A stretch of 64,000 nucleotides of DNA from Streptomyces sp. RPT161. Its GTDB lineage: Bacteria > Actinomycetota > Actinomycetes > Streptomycetales > Streptomycetaceae. Below the pieces are notes generated by a model that made no database searches, was not told the origin of the DNA, and saw only the letters and a list, made by a program, of their open reading frames with translations. Numbering within the stretch: position 1 is the stretch's first letter; every line of letters starts with the position of its first letter. The stretch is taken from assembly GCF_027533845.1 (NCBI RefSeq), contig NZ_JAPZVN010000027.1:1-64000 (forward strand). Direction: 5' to 3'. Made by a program: the position numbers and the translations under genes. Of this stretch, positions 1 through 9,100 are shown in pieces.

Positions 1-64
1 GCCACCTCGGGCGCACTATCGTCGTGGCCCAGGCACTGGCGGGCGGCAGACAGGGGGTCGGTAA
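1..64 (+). other. Tail of an upstream gene, frame unresolved
   Basis: The window opens inside or just after another gene. One forward frame closes with TAA at 62-64, five bases before the next start codon, which would fit the end of an upstream gene in the same operon. Another frame reads HLGRTIVVAQALAGG, which looks like real protein but runs on past the next start. The fragment is too short to name. Confidence 0.25.
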
Positions 65-66
65 CG

Positions 67-819
67 GTGAGTGCGCACACCCTGATCGGGACCGGCGAGC
101 ACCATGTGATCGCGCTGCACGGCTGGTTCAGCGACCGCACCGGCTACCAGGGCCTGTGGCCGTACCTCGACCAGCGGGCGTTCTCGTACGCGTTCATGGA
201 CTACCGCGGCTACGGCGAAGCGATCGGCGCCGCAGGGGAGTTCACGATCGACGAGATCGCGTCTGACGTGCTCGCGCTCGCCGACCGGCTCGGCTGGGCC
301 GAGTTCAGCCTGATCGGCCACTCGATGGGCGGAGTCGCCATACAGCAGGTGCTGGCCCGGGCACCGGGCCGGGTGCGCAAGCTGATCGGTGTCTGTCCGG
401 TGCCCGCCTCGGGGTTCCCGTTCGACGACGACGGCTGGCGACTGTTCTCCAGCGCCGCCGACAGCGCCGACAACCGACGGGCGATCATCGATCTGACCAC
501 CGGACGCCGACTCGCGGACGGCTGGCTGGACGCCATGACCGCCCGCTCGCTGGACCGTTCGGCCCGGGACGCCTTCGCGGCCTATCTGCCGCAGTGGGCC
601 GGTGCGGACCTGGTGCACCTGGTCAAGGGCAGCCCGCTGCCGGTGAAGGTGGTCGTGGGTGAGCACGACCCCGCTCTGTCCGCCGACTTCATGCGCGCCA
701 CCTGGCTGACCACGTACCCGAACATCGAACTAGAGGTGATAGCCAACTCCGGCCACTACCCGATGGACGAGACCCCCATCGCCCTGATCGCCTCCGTGGA
801 AGCGTTCCTCAGCCAGTGA
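67..819 (+). CDS. Alpha/beta hydrolase
   Basis: A 250-residue cytoplasmic alpha/beta-hydrolase-fold enzyme with no signal peptide. It shows the HGW oxyanion segment near residue 18, the nucleophile elbow GHSMGG with Ser86, an Asp in the VGEHDP segment and a C-terminal catalytic His in NSGHYPMDE. The GTG start is supported by an AGGGGG ribosome site nine bases upstream (52-57). Its stop overlaps the start of the P450 gene by four bases (GTGA), so the two are translationally coupled and probably act on the same small molecule, for example ester hydrolysis before or after hydroxylation. The substrate cannot be told from sequence. Similar folds include haloperoxidases and C-C hydrolases. Confidence 0.85.
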   Translation: MSAHTLIGTGEHHVIALHGWFSDRTGYQGLWPYLDQRAFSYAFMDYRGYGEAIGAAGEFTIDEIASDVLALADRLGWAEFSLIGHSMGGVAIQQVLARAPGRVRKLIGVCPVPASGFPFDDDGWRLFSSAADSADNRRAIIDLTTGRRLADGWLDAMTARSLDRSARDAFAAYLPQWAGADLVHLVKGSPLPVKVVVGEHDPALSADFMRATWLTTYPNIELEVIANSGHYPMDETPIALIASVEAFLSQ

Positions 820-2138
820 CCGCCCCACCGCTGGACGAGCGGCAACGCGCCGACGCCGCAAGGATCCTGAGCCCCGACACCTATGCGCACGGCATGCCGC
901 ACGCGGCGTTCCGCCGACTGCGCGCGAGGGCCGCGGTCGTACGCTTCGAGGAGCAGGGAGTCGTCGCCGTGCTGCGCCACGCCGAAGTACGGCAGGTGCT
1001 GCGCTCGCCGCGGCTGTTCTCCTCGCACCTCGGCGGCACGCAGATCATCGATCCGGCGACGCCGGAGGACCTGGCGGCGGTGCGCCGGATGATGCTCAAC
1101 ATGGATCCGCCCGACCACTCCCGGCTGCGCTCGCTGCTGGCCCGCGCCTTCACACCGCGCGCGGTGGACGCGTTGGGCACGCGCGTCCGGTCGCGCGCCC
1201 GCGCGCTGGTCGACGCGGTGGCCGAACGCGGAGAGTGTGACTTCGCCACCGAGGTCGCCGCCGACCTACCGGTCGCCACCCTCGCCGAGATCCTCGGCGT
1301 CCCGGCCACCGACCGCGGGCTGCTGTACGACTGGTCCAACCGCGTCGTCGGCTACCAGGACCAGGAGTACGCCGCCTGCCACACCGTCGACCCCCGCACG
1401 ACAAGCGAAGCGGCCCGCCACGCCCTGGAGTTGCGCCCCCAGCCCGACGCCGGAGGCCGGATGCCCGACCCGCGCTCCCGCCACGGCATGCCCGACCTGT
1501 ACGCGTACGCCCACCGGCTGGGCGAGTTGAAGCGGGAGGGCCCACCGGACGACATCATGGGCGTCCTGATGCGCCAGGTCGACACGGACGGCGGCCGGGT
1601 CTCCGTCGAGGAGTTCGAGCAACTCTTCTGGCTGCTGACGGTCGCGGGCAACGAGACCCTGCGCAACGGCCTGCCGGGCGGCCTGCTCGCCCTGATCAGC
1701 CACCCCGACCAGTACCGCAGGCTACGCGAGGACCGGTCACTGCTGCCGGGCGCGGTGGAGGAGATGCTGCGCTGGTGGACGCCCGTGCTGCACATCCGCC
1801 GCACCGCCACCGCCGACACCGAACTCGGCGGGGTGCCGATCAGGGCCGGGGAGAAGGTGGTCGTCTACTTCGGCTCGGCCAACCGCGACGAGCGCGTCTT
1901 CAACGAGCCGGACACGTTCGACGTCGGCCGGGCACCGGTCGACCATCTGGCGTTCGGTCACGGCCCGCACTTCTGCCTCGGTGCCCAACTGGCCCGGTTG
2001 CAGATGCGGGAGATGTTCGCCGCGGTCCTCGACCGGCTTGGCGAGGTCGAACTCGCCGGGGAGCCACGGCGGTTGCGGTCCGACTTCCAGAACGGCGTCA
2101 AGCATCTGCCGATCCGCTGGCGGCCGGTCGGCCGTTGA
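816..2138 (+). CDS. Cytochrome P450
   Basis: A 440-residue soluble bacterial class I P450. Seen directly: the MDPPDHSRLR segment of the B-C region, an I-helix AGNET at 277-281 in place of the commoner AGxDT, the ExxR motif in EEMLRWW, and the haem loop FGHGPHFCLG with the Cys ligand at residue 387. Length and the MDPP/AGNET pattern resemble the CYP124/125/142 and linalool-hydroxylase groups that act on steroids, terpenes or branched lipids; that assignment is inference. No ferredoxin or reductase gene is adjacent in the window, so electrons must come from elsewhere. The last 41 bases overlap the end of the opposite-strand PucR-type gene. Confidence 0.93.
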   Translation: MTAPPLDERQRADAARILSPDTYAHGMPHAAFRRLRARAAVVRFEEQGVVAVLRHAEVRQVLRSPRLFSSHLGGTQIIDPATPEDLAAVRRMMLNMDPPDHSRLRSLLARAFTPRAVDALGTRVRSRARALVDAVAERGECDFATEVAADLPVATLAEILGVPATDRGLLYDWSNRVVGYQDQEYAACHTVDPRTTSEAARHALELRPQPDAGGRMPDPRSRHGMPDLYAYAHRLGELKREGPPDDIMGVLMRQVDTDGGRVSVEEFEQLFWLLTVAGNETLRNGLPGGLLALISHPDQYRRLREDRSLLPGAVEEMLRWWTPVLHIRRTATADTELGGVPIRAGEKVVVYFGSANRDERVFNEPDTFDVGRAPVDHLAFGHGPHFCLGAQLARLQMREMFAAVLDRLGEVELAGEPRRLRSDFQNGVKHLPIRWRPVGR

Positions 2139-3372
2139 CGGTGCGCGTGCCGCGCAGCAGCAGGGCGGCCAGCGCCAGCGCCGTGCCGCGCGGTGCGGAC
2201 AGGTCGAGACCGGTGAGTTCGGTGATCCGGGCGAGCCGGTTGTCCACCGTGTTGGGGTGCAGACCGAGTTGGCGTGCGGTGCCGCGCCGGTCCCGCTGGC
2301 TCTCCAGATAGGTGCCCAACGTCGCGAGCAGCTCCGGCCGGTCCGCTATCGGGTCCAGCAGGGCGGCTATCGGGGCGCTGCTCTCGGTGTCGCGGGACAG
2401 ATGGAACTCCAGCAGCACGTCGTCCAGCCGGTGCAGCCCCGGCGGCCGCCCGCAGGCCCGGGCCACCCGGATCACCTCGGCCGCGGTACCGGCGGCCTCG
2501 GCGAAGTCCGCCGCCGTGGCGGCGGGCACGGCGGCCAGCCGCACCTCGGCACCGCAGTCCCTGCGCAGCAGTTCGGTGAGCCCCTCGGGTACTTCGGGCA
2601 TTCCCTGGCCCTCCCGCCCGGGTACGACTGCATGCCCGCCGTCGTCCGTGAGCACGGTGAGCACCTCGCCGCCGAGACCGCCCTCCAGCGCCGTCCGCAG
2701 CCGCCGTCTGCGGCGCCGCTCGGTCAACGCACGCCCCGCGACCGACGCCGGCGACTCGACCCGCAGGCACAGCACCAGCCCGCCGTGCTCGACCCCCAGC
2801 GCGCGCACCGCCTCGTCGTCCGCCGCCCGGGTGCCGTCGAGCAGCCCGCGCAGCACCGAGCGGCGCCGCTCATAGCGTTCGGCGTCGAGCGCCGCCCGCT
2901 CGTCGAGATACGTTTCGGCGACCGCGCCCATGATGCCCTCCTGGGCGCGCAGCAAAAGCCCGGCCAACTCGGTCAGCGCCGCCTCCTCGCCGGGCCGCGC
3001 GCTGTCGTGCAGCGCCTGCCACAGCACCCGCACCCCGAGCGCGTGGCTGCGCAGCAGCCGACGCAGCGGTACGCCCTCCTCGGCGCGCTGCGCGGCGCGC
3101 TCGCGGAACGGGCGGTAGTCGTCGGCGCGGCCCGCGGGGTCATGGGTCCCGCGGGCGAACAGCCGTAGACCGTAGCGGGCGGTGGCGGCGATCTCGGCGT
3201 CCTCGAAGCCGCCGGGCGACTGCGCGCCCTCCGGGACCTGTTCGCCTCGGTCCCGCGATATCCGCCGGGCCAGCTCGTCTATCCGGGGTTCGCAACGGGC
3301 CACGAGCGCACGGGCGTTCGGGGAGACCTCGTACCGGCTGGGCGGACGGGTCGTCCGCGGACGTGCGGTCAT
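2098..3372 (-). CDS. PucR/CdaR-family transcriptional regulator
   Basis: A 424-residue regulator. The C-terminus carries the characteristic PucR helix-turn-helix (YLESQRDRRGTARQLGLHPN followed by TVDNRLARITELTGLDL, about residues 360-400). The middle region resembles the GGDEF-like domain of CdaR proteins and the N-terminus is helical, as expected for an effector domain. It reads towards the P450 gene and overlaps its end by 41 bases, and it diverges from the methyltransferase gene across a 177-base gap with two palindromes. It is a good candidate to control one or both neighbours, but the direct target is inferred only from position. Confidence 0.88.
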   Translation of the reverse strand: MTARPRTTRPPSRYEVSPNARALVARCEPRIDELARRISRDRGEQVPEGAQSPGGFEDAEIAATARYGLRLFARGTHDPAGRADDYRPFRERAAQRAEEGVPLRRLLRSHALGVRVLWQALHDSARPGEEAALTELAGLLLRAQEGIMGAVAETYLDERAALDAERYERRRSVLRGLLDGTRAADDEAVRALGVEHGGLVLCLRVESPASVAGRALTERRRRRRLRTALEGGLGGEVLTVLTDDGGHAVVPGREGQGMPEVPEGLTELLRRDCGAEVRLAAVPAATAADFAEAAGTAAEVIRVARACGRPPGLHRLDDVLLEFHLSRDTESSAPIAALLDPIADRPELLATLGTYLESQRDRRGTARQLGLHPNTVDNRLARITELTGLDLSAPRGTALALAALLLRGTRTVNGRPAASGSADA

Positions 3373-3407
3373 CGCGGTCCTCCGAGCACTGAACGTCGCC
3401 TGCCGGT

Positions 3408-3449
3408 CTGTGATTCATCACAGTATGAACGGTTACCGGATCCGTAACC
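3408..3449. promoter_or_regulatory. Two tandem palindromes between divergent genes
   Basis: CTGTGAT-TC-ATCACAG (3408-3423) is a perfect inverted repeat, and GGTTAC (3431-3436) pairs with GTAACC (3444-3449) a few bases further on. This AT-richer patch lies between the divergent PucR-type and methyltransferase genes and is the likely operator/promoter region. The bound protein is unknown; the adjacent PucR-type regulator is the obvious candidate. Confidence 0.55.
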
Positions 3450-3549
3450 TGGCGGGTCCGTCGGCGTTCTCACAGTGGCTGCCTCATGCAATGACCTCGC
3501 GGTCGAGGCAGCGGTGCCGCGAGGGCCCGTCGGTCGAAAGGCTGCCGCA

Positions 3550-4323
3550 GTGCTGCGCATCTCAGCCACGCCCCCGATGCCGGTCCGTGTCCTCGACCCG
3601 GCGGGCGCGGAGTACCACCGCGCCTTCCAGACGTTCCTGGCCAGTACCGACCAGAAGCGGGTAGCCGAGGATCAGCTGTCCACGGTGCTACGCAGGCTGC
3701 CGCACCGCCGCCTGTTCGTGGACGTGGGCGCGGGCGACGGAGCCACCACCAGCCGCCTCGCCCGGCACTTCCAGCGGACGCTCGCCATCGAGCCCAACGC
3801 CGATCGGCACGACGCGCTGCGCGAGGCCTGCCCGGACGCCGAACTGCTGCCCGGCACCATCGCCGAGGTGCACCCCGACACACCAGCCGACCTGGTCCTT
3901 TGCTCGGACGTCCTGTGCCACGTACCGCGCCGGTCCTGGGCCGAGACCTCCCACCGGATGCTCGACTGGCTCGCGGACGGCGGCGAACTCCTCGTGGTGC
4001 TGCAGAACCCCGACAGCGACTGCCAGCGCCTGGTGCGCCACTTCACCGGCGTGCACCTCGATCTCGCCGAGTTGCGCGACGAGTTGAACCGGGACGGCGT
4101 GGTGGCGGAGGTGGAGACGCTGACCTCCCATGTCCAGGCCGGCACCTTGGCGGATGTCGTGGTCATCGCGGAGTTCCTGCTCAGCATGGCACCGTTGGAC
4201 GAGCTGGGGCCGCCCGATCGCAGGGATCTGGAGGTCTACGTCCGGCGGGCGTTCGCCGACTACTCCGGAGGCTTCTCGTTCACCTGCACCCAGGACTTCC
4301 TCCGCGTCCGGAGGGCAGACTGA
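3550..4323 (+). CDS. SAM-dependent methyltransferase, class I
   Basis: A 257-residue class I methyltransferase. The SAM-binding motif I is clear (FVDVGAGDGATTSR, about residues 56-70), followed by an acidic motif (LAIEPNADR) and motif III/IV (DLVLCSDVLCHV). GTG 3550 was chosen because GAAAGG lies eight bases upstream; the frame stays open to 3475 and an internal ATG at 3577 is also possible. The substrate is not identifiable. The stop codon shares one base with the start of the following lipoprotein gene, so they form a two-gene unit divergent from the PucR-type regulator. Confidence 0.8.
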   Translation: MLRISATPPMPVRVLDPAGAEYHRAFQTFLASTDQKRVAEDQLSTVLRRLPHRRLFVDVGAGDGATTSRLARHFQRTLAIEPNADRHDALREACPDAELLPGTIAEVHPDTPADLVLCSDVLCHVPRRSWAETSHRMLDWLADGGELLVVLQNPDSDCQRLVRHFTGVHLDLAELRDELNRDGVVAEVETLTSHVQAGTLADVVVIAEFLLSMAPLDELGPPDRRDLEVYVRRAFADYSGGFSFTCTQDFLRVRRAD

Positions 4324-4784
4324 TGCGCCGCTCCGGAACGCCGGTACGGCTGCTGCTACTTGGCGTCCTTCCCGGGCTGCTGTGCGGTTGCATGGCGGTG
4401 CCCTCGCCTTCGCGGTCCACCGATGCCGCGAACCCGTTCGGTCCGTCGGCCGGTGCTGGTGCGGCGAGCCCGGCGAGCGCGCCGCCGGGGGAGGGTACGC
4501 CCCCGGCAGCGCTGCCCTTCGCGCGGATCACCGCCCCCGCCGCGCCGTCACACAGCCGGCCCGCCGCCGTTCAGCACCTGGACGCCCCCGCCGGCCTGCC
4601 CGCGGAGTCCCCCAGGAGTGAGAGCCCCCGGCAGCCGGTCCCACACCACCTGCGGCAGAACCGTGCGCCGGTTCAGGCCCGGCCGCCGGTGAACGTCCCA
4701 CCGGGTATGTGCGACCAGGCGGAGTGGTCCGGCCAACTGCCGTCGGGCCTCGGGTCGTCCTGCCGTCAGATGTTCGGCCGCTGA
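4323..4784 (+). CDS. Small proline-rich lipoprotein
   Basis: A 153-residue predicted secreted lipoprotein. The N-terminus has an Arg-charged head, a hydrophobic stretch and a lipobox-like LCGC with Cys near residue 22. The remainder is low complexity, rich in Pro, Ala and Ser, ending with a short segment holding two Cys residues (MCDQAEW and SSCRQMFGR) that could form a disulfide. I recognise no domain. It overlaps the methyltransferase stop by one base (TGATG), which is the best evidence that it is translated. Confidence 0.55.
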   Translation: MRRSGTPVRLLLLGVLPGLLCGCMAVPSPSRSTDAANPFGPSAGAGAASPASAPPGEGTPPAALPFARITAPAAPSHSRPAAVQHLDAPAGLPAESPRSESPRQPVPHHLRQNRAPVQARPPVNVPPGMCDQAEWSGQLPSGLGSSCRQMFGR

Positions 4785-4788
4785 GGAG

Positions 4789-5040
4789 TCACAGCCCGCG
4801 AAGCCGGTCGATCACCTCCCGCAGCAGTCCGGGATCCGGCTGGTCCATGGCCGCCCGGACGGGCGCGTTCCCGGCCGCGGGGGCGGTGCCTACCAGAACG
4901 AGGCGGCGTTCTCCACGAGTTCGGCGGCCCTATGGATGACGTCCGCCACCGCCTCGGCGGCGATGCCGCCCCTGGACCTCGGCGGCACCACGGCGAGGGG
5001 ACACGGTGCCATGAGGACGTCAAGGTGACGGGCGGGTGCG
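4789..5040 (-). pseudogene. Frameshifted C-terminal remnant, family unknown
   Basis: The minus strand between the phosphatase stop and the lipoprotein gene contains two protein-like stretches in different frames. One reads LDVLMAPCPLAVVPPRSRGG and continues IAAEAVADVIHRAAELVENA before a stop near 4890. The other reads LVLVGTAPAAGNAPVRAAMD and QPDPGLLREVIDRLRGL before a stop at 4789-4791. Read together they look like the end of one gene broken by a frameshift, with its front missing. I do not recognise the family. An alternative is that neither stretch is coding. Confidence 0.3.
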
Positions 5041-6111
5041 GCTGAGGGCGAGCACCGCCATGTCGTCCGCGTCCCGTCCGCCGGTCCATCCGCCGATGTC
5101 CCGCACCAGGACGTCGATCGTCTCCTGGGGCTCCCCGAACGGGCCGCGCCCGGCCAGTCGCGCCGCCGGATCGTAGAAGTGCCCGGCCCGGTCCCGTGCC
5201 TCGGTCACTCCGTCGGTGACCAGCAGCAGCGTGGCACCGGACGGGAAGGGAAAACTGTCCGCGGCCGACCGCCGGGGATTCAACTGGCCCATGCACAGCG
5301 GAAGATCCGGTTCCGTCGCGTCCAACGTGCGTACCCCACCGTCCTCGTGCAACAGGTAGGGCGAAGGGTGGCCGCGGTTCAGCAGCCGTACCGTGCCGTG
5401 CTCCAGGTCGAGTTCGCCGACCAGCGCGGTGACGAAGCCCTCCGCCCGCTCGTCGCCCTCGCGTCGCTGCCCCTCCCTGACCAGCGCGTGCTCCAGCCGC
5501 CCGGCCAACTCCACCAGATCGGCCGCCTGTTCGGCGGCCTCCCGGAAGGCGCCCAGCAGCACCGAGACGGCACGCACCGCCTCCAGCCCCTTGCCGCGCA
5601 CGTCCGCCATCAGCAGCCGGACCCCGTACGGGGTCTCCTCCACGGCGTAGGCGTCACCGCCGATCCTGGCCTCGCTCTGCGCCGCCCGGTACAGCGCGGC
5701 CACCGACAACGGGCCGAGTCGGCACGGCGGATCCGGCAGCAGGGCGAGCTGGGCGGCCTCCGCCACCGTGCGCACCGCCTCCAACCGGCGCCCGTAGCGG
5801 GAGATCACCCTGTTCACCTCAAGGCCGACCAGCGCCCCGATGATGACGTTGCCGGCCTCCACCGCGCCGTGCAGCGGGCCGAACGTGCCCTGCCGGAACG
5901 TCCACCACAACATGGCCACCACCATGGCGGCCGCCACCACCACGGTGCGCCGCAGCGGCAGTGTCGCCCCGGCCGCCACACAGGCCACCGCCACCAGCGG
6001 GCCGCCGGAGTACTGGATCGGCGTCAGCAGGTCGAAGACGACCCCCGCGCCGATCAGCGCCGTGGGCGCCCACCGGACCAGGCCGAGCCATGACTCGGCG
6101 GCGGGATCCAT
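5020..6111 (-). CDS. Membrane-anchored PP2C/SpoIIE-type Ser/Thr phosphatase
   Basis: A 363-residue protein with about three hydrophobic segments in the first 105 residues (TALIGAGVVFDLL, VAVACVAAGATL, VVVAAAMVVAMLWW), then a linker helix and a PP2C/SpoIIE catalytic domain from about residue 130. Metal-binding signatures are intact: IGGDAY, ADVRGKGLEAV, LLVTDGVTEARD and DDMAVLAL. Such proteins dephosphorylate anti-anti-sigma factors or other phosphoproteins, but the partner is not in the window. The start is eight bases after the stop of the beta-propeller amidohydrolase on the same strand, so both are probably co-transcribed. It is paralogous to the phosphatase at 35015-36148. Confidence 0.87.
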   Translation of the reverse strand: MDPAAESWLGLVRWAPTALIGAGVVFDLLTPIQYSGGPLVAVACVAAGATLPLRRTVVVAAAMVVAMLWWTFRQGTFGPLHGAVEAGNVIIGALVGLEVNRVISRYGRRLEAVRTVAEAAQLALLPDPPCRLGPLSVAALYRAAQSEARIGGDAYAVEETPYGVRLLMADVRGKGLEAVRAVSVLLGAFREAAEQAADLVELAGRLEHALVREGQRREGDERAEGFVTALVGELDLEHGTVRLLNRGHPSPYLLHEDGGVRTLDATEPDLPLCMGQLNPRRSAADSFPFPSGATLLLVTDGVTEARDRAGHFYDPAARLAGRGPFGEPQETIDVLVRDIGGWTGGRDADDMAVLALSRTRPSP

Positions 6112-6118
6112 CAGCCGC

Positions 6119-9100
6119 TCAGAGCACGGTCGGGTCGGTGGCGTCCGGCGGCGCGCAGCAGGACTCGCGCCGCAGCTGGGTGCTGACCGCCAGCCACACC
6201 GACTCGTCCACCCGGTGCGGATCGGTGTGGTCCGCGTTGTGGTCCGGGCTGAACGCGTTCACCAGGTCCGCCTGGCGGTGAACCACCCCGTCGCGCAACA
6301 CCATGCTGGTGCGCACCAGATGGTTGAAGTCCTTGAAAGGATTGCCGTCGATCACCGTCAGGTCCGCGAGCTTGCCCGGCTCCACCGTGCCGAGGTCGTC
6401 GCTGACCCCGAACATCCGCGCGGGCGCCGCGGTGGCGGTGCGCAGCGTCTGCGCCACGGTCAGCCCGCCGAAGCGGTGCAGCCCTCGCAGCGCCAGGTGC
6501 AGGTGGATGCCGTACGGGACGAGCGCGGCATCGGTGCCCACCGCCAGGTTGGCGTGCTCGCCGATCAGCCGGTGGTAGATCTCCATCTCCCGCCGCAGCG
6601 CCCGCAGTTGGTCGTCGCTGGGCCGTCTGTCGGCGGTGTTCCTGATCAACGCGGCGTCCCAGCGCGGCATCAGCGTGCTCACCCGGGGATCGTCGGCCAG
6701 GTACGGGTCGGCGCCCAGCAGAGGGGAGGCGGTGAACGGGGTGACGATGATCTGGAACTCGGCGTCCCGGTAGATCTCGTCGATGTCCTGGTAGCAGTGC
6801 CGGGTGGGGGACAGCGCGTGCCCGTACTCCAGCCGCTGGGTGGCGTGCAGATGGGTGGTGAGGTCCAGCCCGAGCCCGACTCCGGGTGCGCACAGATGGC
6901 CGCCGGTGCGCACGCCCAGGATCTGGTGGGCGGTACGGGCCGCCTCGGCCATGATCCAGGCGGACGCCCTGACGTACGTCTTGACGAAGTCGTAGTCCAG
7001 CGCGACGGCGCGTTGCAGGCTGCGCCGCACCCCGTCGGCCGTGCGGTGCGCGCGGTCGTGGTTGGACGCCACCCGGCTGCCGTCGATCAGCTCGCCGGTG
7101 GCGAACTGGCGCGGCCCGTTCATCGTCCCGGCCGCCACCGACTCGCGCACCCGCACCGACTCGTAGGCCAGACCGCCCATGAAGACGCAGCTGGTGATGC
7201 CGTAGGCGAGCATCAGATGGTTCTGCCGCCCGCCGTAGCAGAACTGCCAGGGGTGGATGTGGGCGTCCCACAGCCCGGGGATCACGGTGCTGTCGGAGGC
7301 GTCGACAAGATGCTCACCGCGGTGTCCGGCGCCTCGGCGGTGCGGTTCGATCGCGCTGATGCGGTTGCCGGTGATGACGATGTCCATGTCGTTGCGGACC
7401 GTCTCGCCGGTGCCGTCCCACAGCCGTCCGGCATGCACCCGGGTGACCGCGGTGCGCGGCGGCAGCCGTCGGCCGTACTCCAGCGGGACCGGGACGGTGC
7501 GCCGCCCGGTGCCGTCCCTGCGGATCAGCCGCAGCCGTCCGTTGGACAGGTACAGCAGCGTCATGGAGTCGGCCGCCCAGGACGGGTGGTCGGCGGCCTC
7601 CTCGGTCAGCCGCTTCGGCGGCCCGCTGGGCGTGCCGTCCGGCTTGACTGGCAGCACCCACAGCGCGGACTCCATGATGATCGCCATCCAGGCGCCGTCC
7701 GGCGACCAGACCGGCCCGCTGTCGCCGCGGTCGGACAGCGGAGAGTGCGGCAGCGGCAGGTGCGAAGTGCAGTTGCCGGTACGGGTGTCGACGATGCGGA
7801 TGTGGTTGTAGCCCTCGCGGAAGCGGTAGTTGAGCCGGTTGCGGTCGCAGAACGCGATGTAGCGCCCGTCAGGGGACCAGCTCGGCCGCCCGGGGAGCCC
7901 CCCGCCGTGCAGCGAGGAGGCCAGGGCGCGCTCGGTGCCGGAGCGCAGGTCGCGGACGATGAGCTTGCCGGTGACGTCCTGGCAGGCCAGCCGGGTGCCG
8001 TCGGGGGAGAGTGCGGGGTTGAGCCGTCCGCCGGTGGCCAGCACGGTCTCGCTCTGGTCGGCCAGCGATCTGCGGTGCACGGCGAAGTGCCCGTCCCCGT
8101 CGTACGCGTACAGGATGCTCCCGCCGTCCCTGGACCAGGACGGCATCTGTACGTACCGGGAGGGATCTGCCTGGGCGAGCTTGCTCGGGCGCCCGCCGAT
8201 CGGCATCAGCCACAGGGCGTTGAGCGCCACGAAGGCCACCGACCGCCCGTCGGGGGACAGCGCCGGAAGGTGGATGCCGCGCACCGGTACCAGGGAGGTG
8301 GAGTCGAAGTCGTACCGCTTGGAGCGGTAGCGGGGGCGGGGCACGTCCAGGCGCGCGGTGAACGGGATCTCCTCGGCGGCGTCGGACCGCGACCCGGTGC
8401 CGCGTACCTTGACCCGGCCGTCGGCCACGTAGAACAGCTCTCCGCTCGCCGACCAGCAGGCGGGCTGCGGGCAGACGTCCTCGCCGTCGGTGACCGTGAG
8501 GCCGTCCACCTTCAGTGTGGAGGTGCGCGAGCCGGTGGGCAGCGGGCCGGGGTCGAGGTAGACGTAGGCGATCCGGCCGTCGGCGGACACCGCGGGGCCG
8601 GAGACCGCGCCGACCCGCACGCTCTGCTCCACCCGGACCCTGCCGCCATGGGCGGGCACCGAGGCGATGATCCGGCCGTTCTCCTTGGTGTTGCCGCTGA
8701 CGTGCTCGGCGCGTACGAAGACCACCCTGCCGCCGCCCGGGTGCCAGGTCGGGTCGTAGTCCTCATGCGGCCCCTCGGTGAGCCGGTGTAGTTCACCGGT
8801 GTGCGCGTTGACCTTCCAGATGCTGTACGAGCTGCCGACGACATCGTCCCCGCCGCGCTCGGAGGAGAACGCGATCCACTGGCTGTCCGGTGACCAGGAC
8901 ACACCCCGGTCGTCCCAGGGCCCGTCGGTCAGCTGGCGCAGCTGGGAGCCGTCCGGTGCCATGGTCCACACATGGAAGGAACCGCCCCGGTAGGCGCAGA
9001 AGGCGATCCGTGAGCCGTCCGGCGACCAGGCCGGGCGGGTGGGTTCCAGGTCGATCGGGGTCAGTGCCTTCGCCGTGCCGCCCTGCCGGGGCAGCGACCA

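Noticed and set aside
5840-8791. A plus-strand open frame of about 980 codons opposite the amidohydrolase and phosphatase genes
   Set aside because: It is rich in Arg, Gly, His and Val in patterns produced by reading GC-biased codons on the wrong strand, has no domain motifs, and the opposite strand encodes two well-supported proteins.
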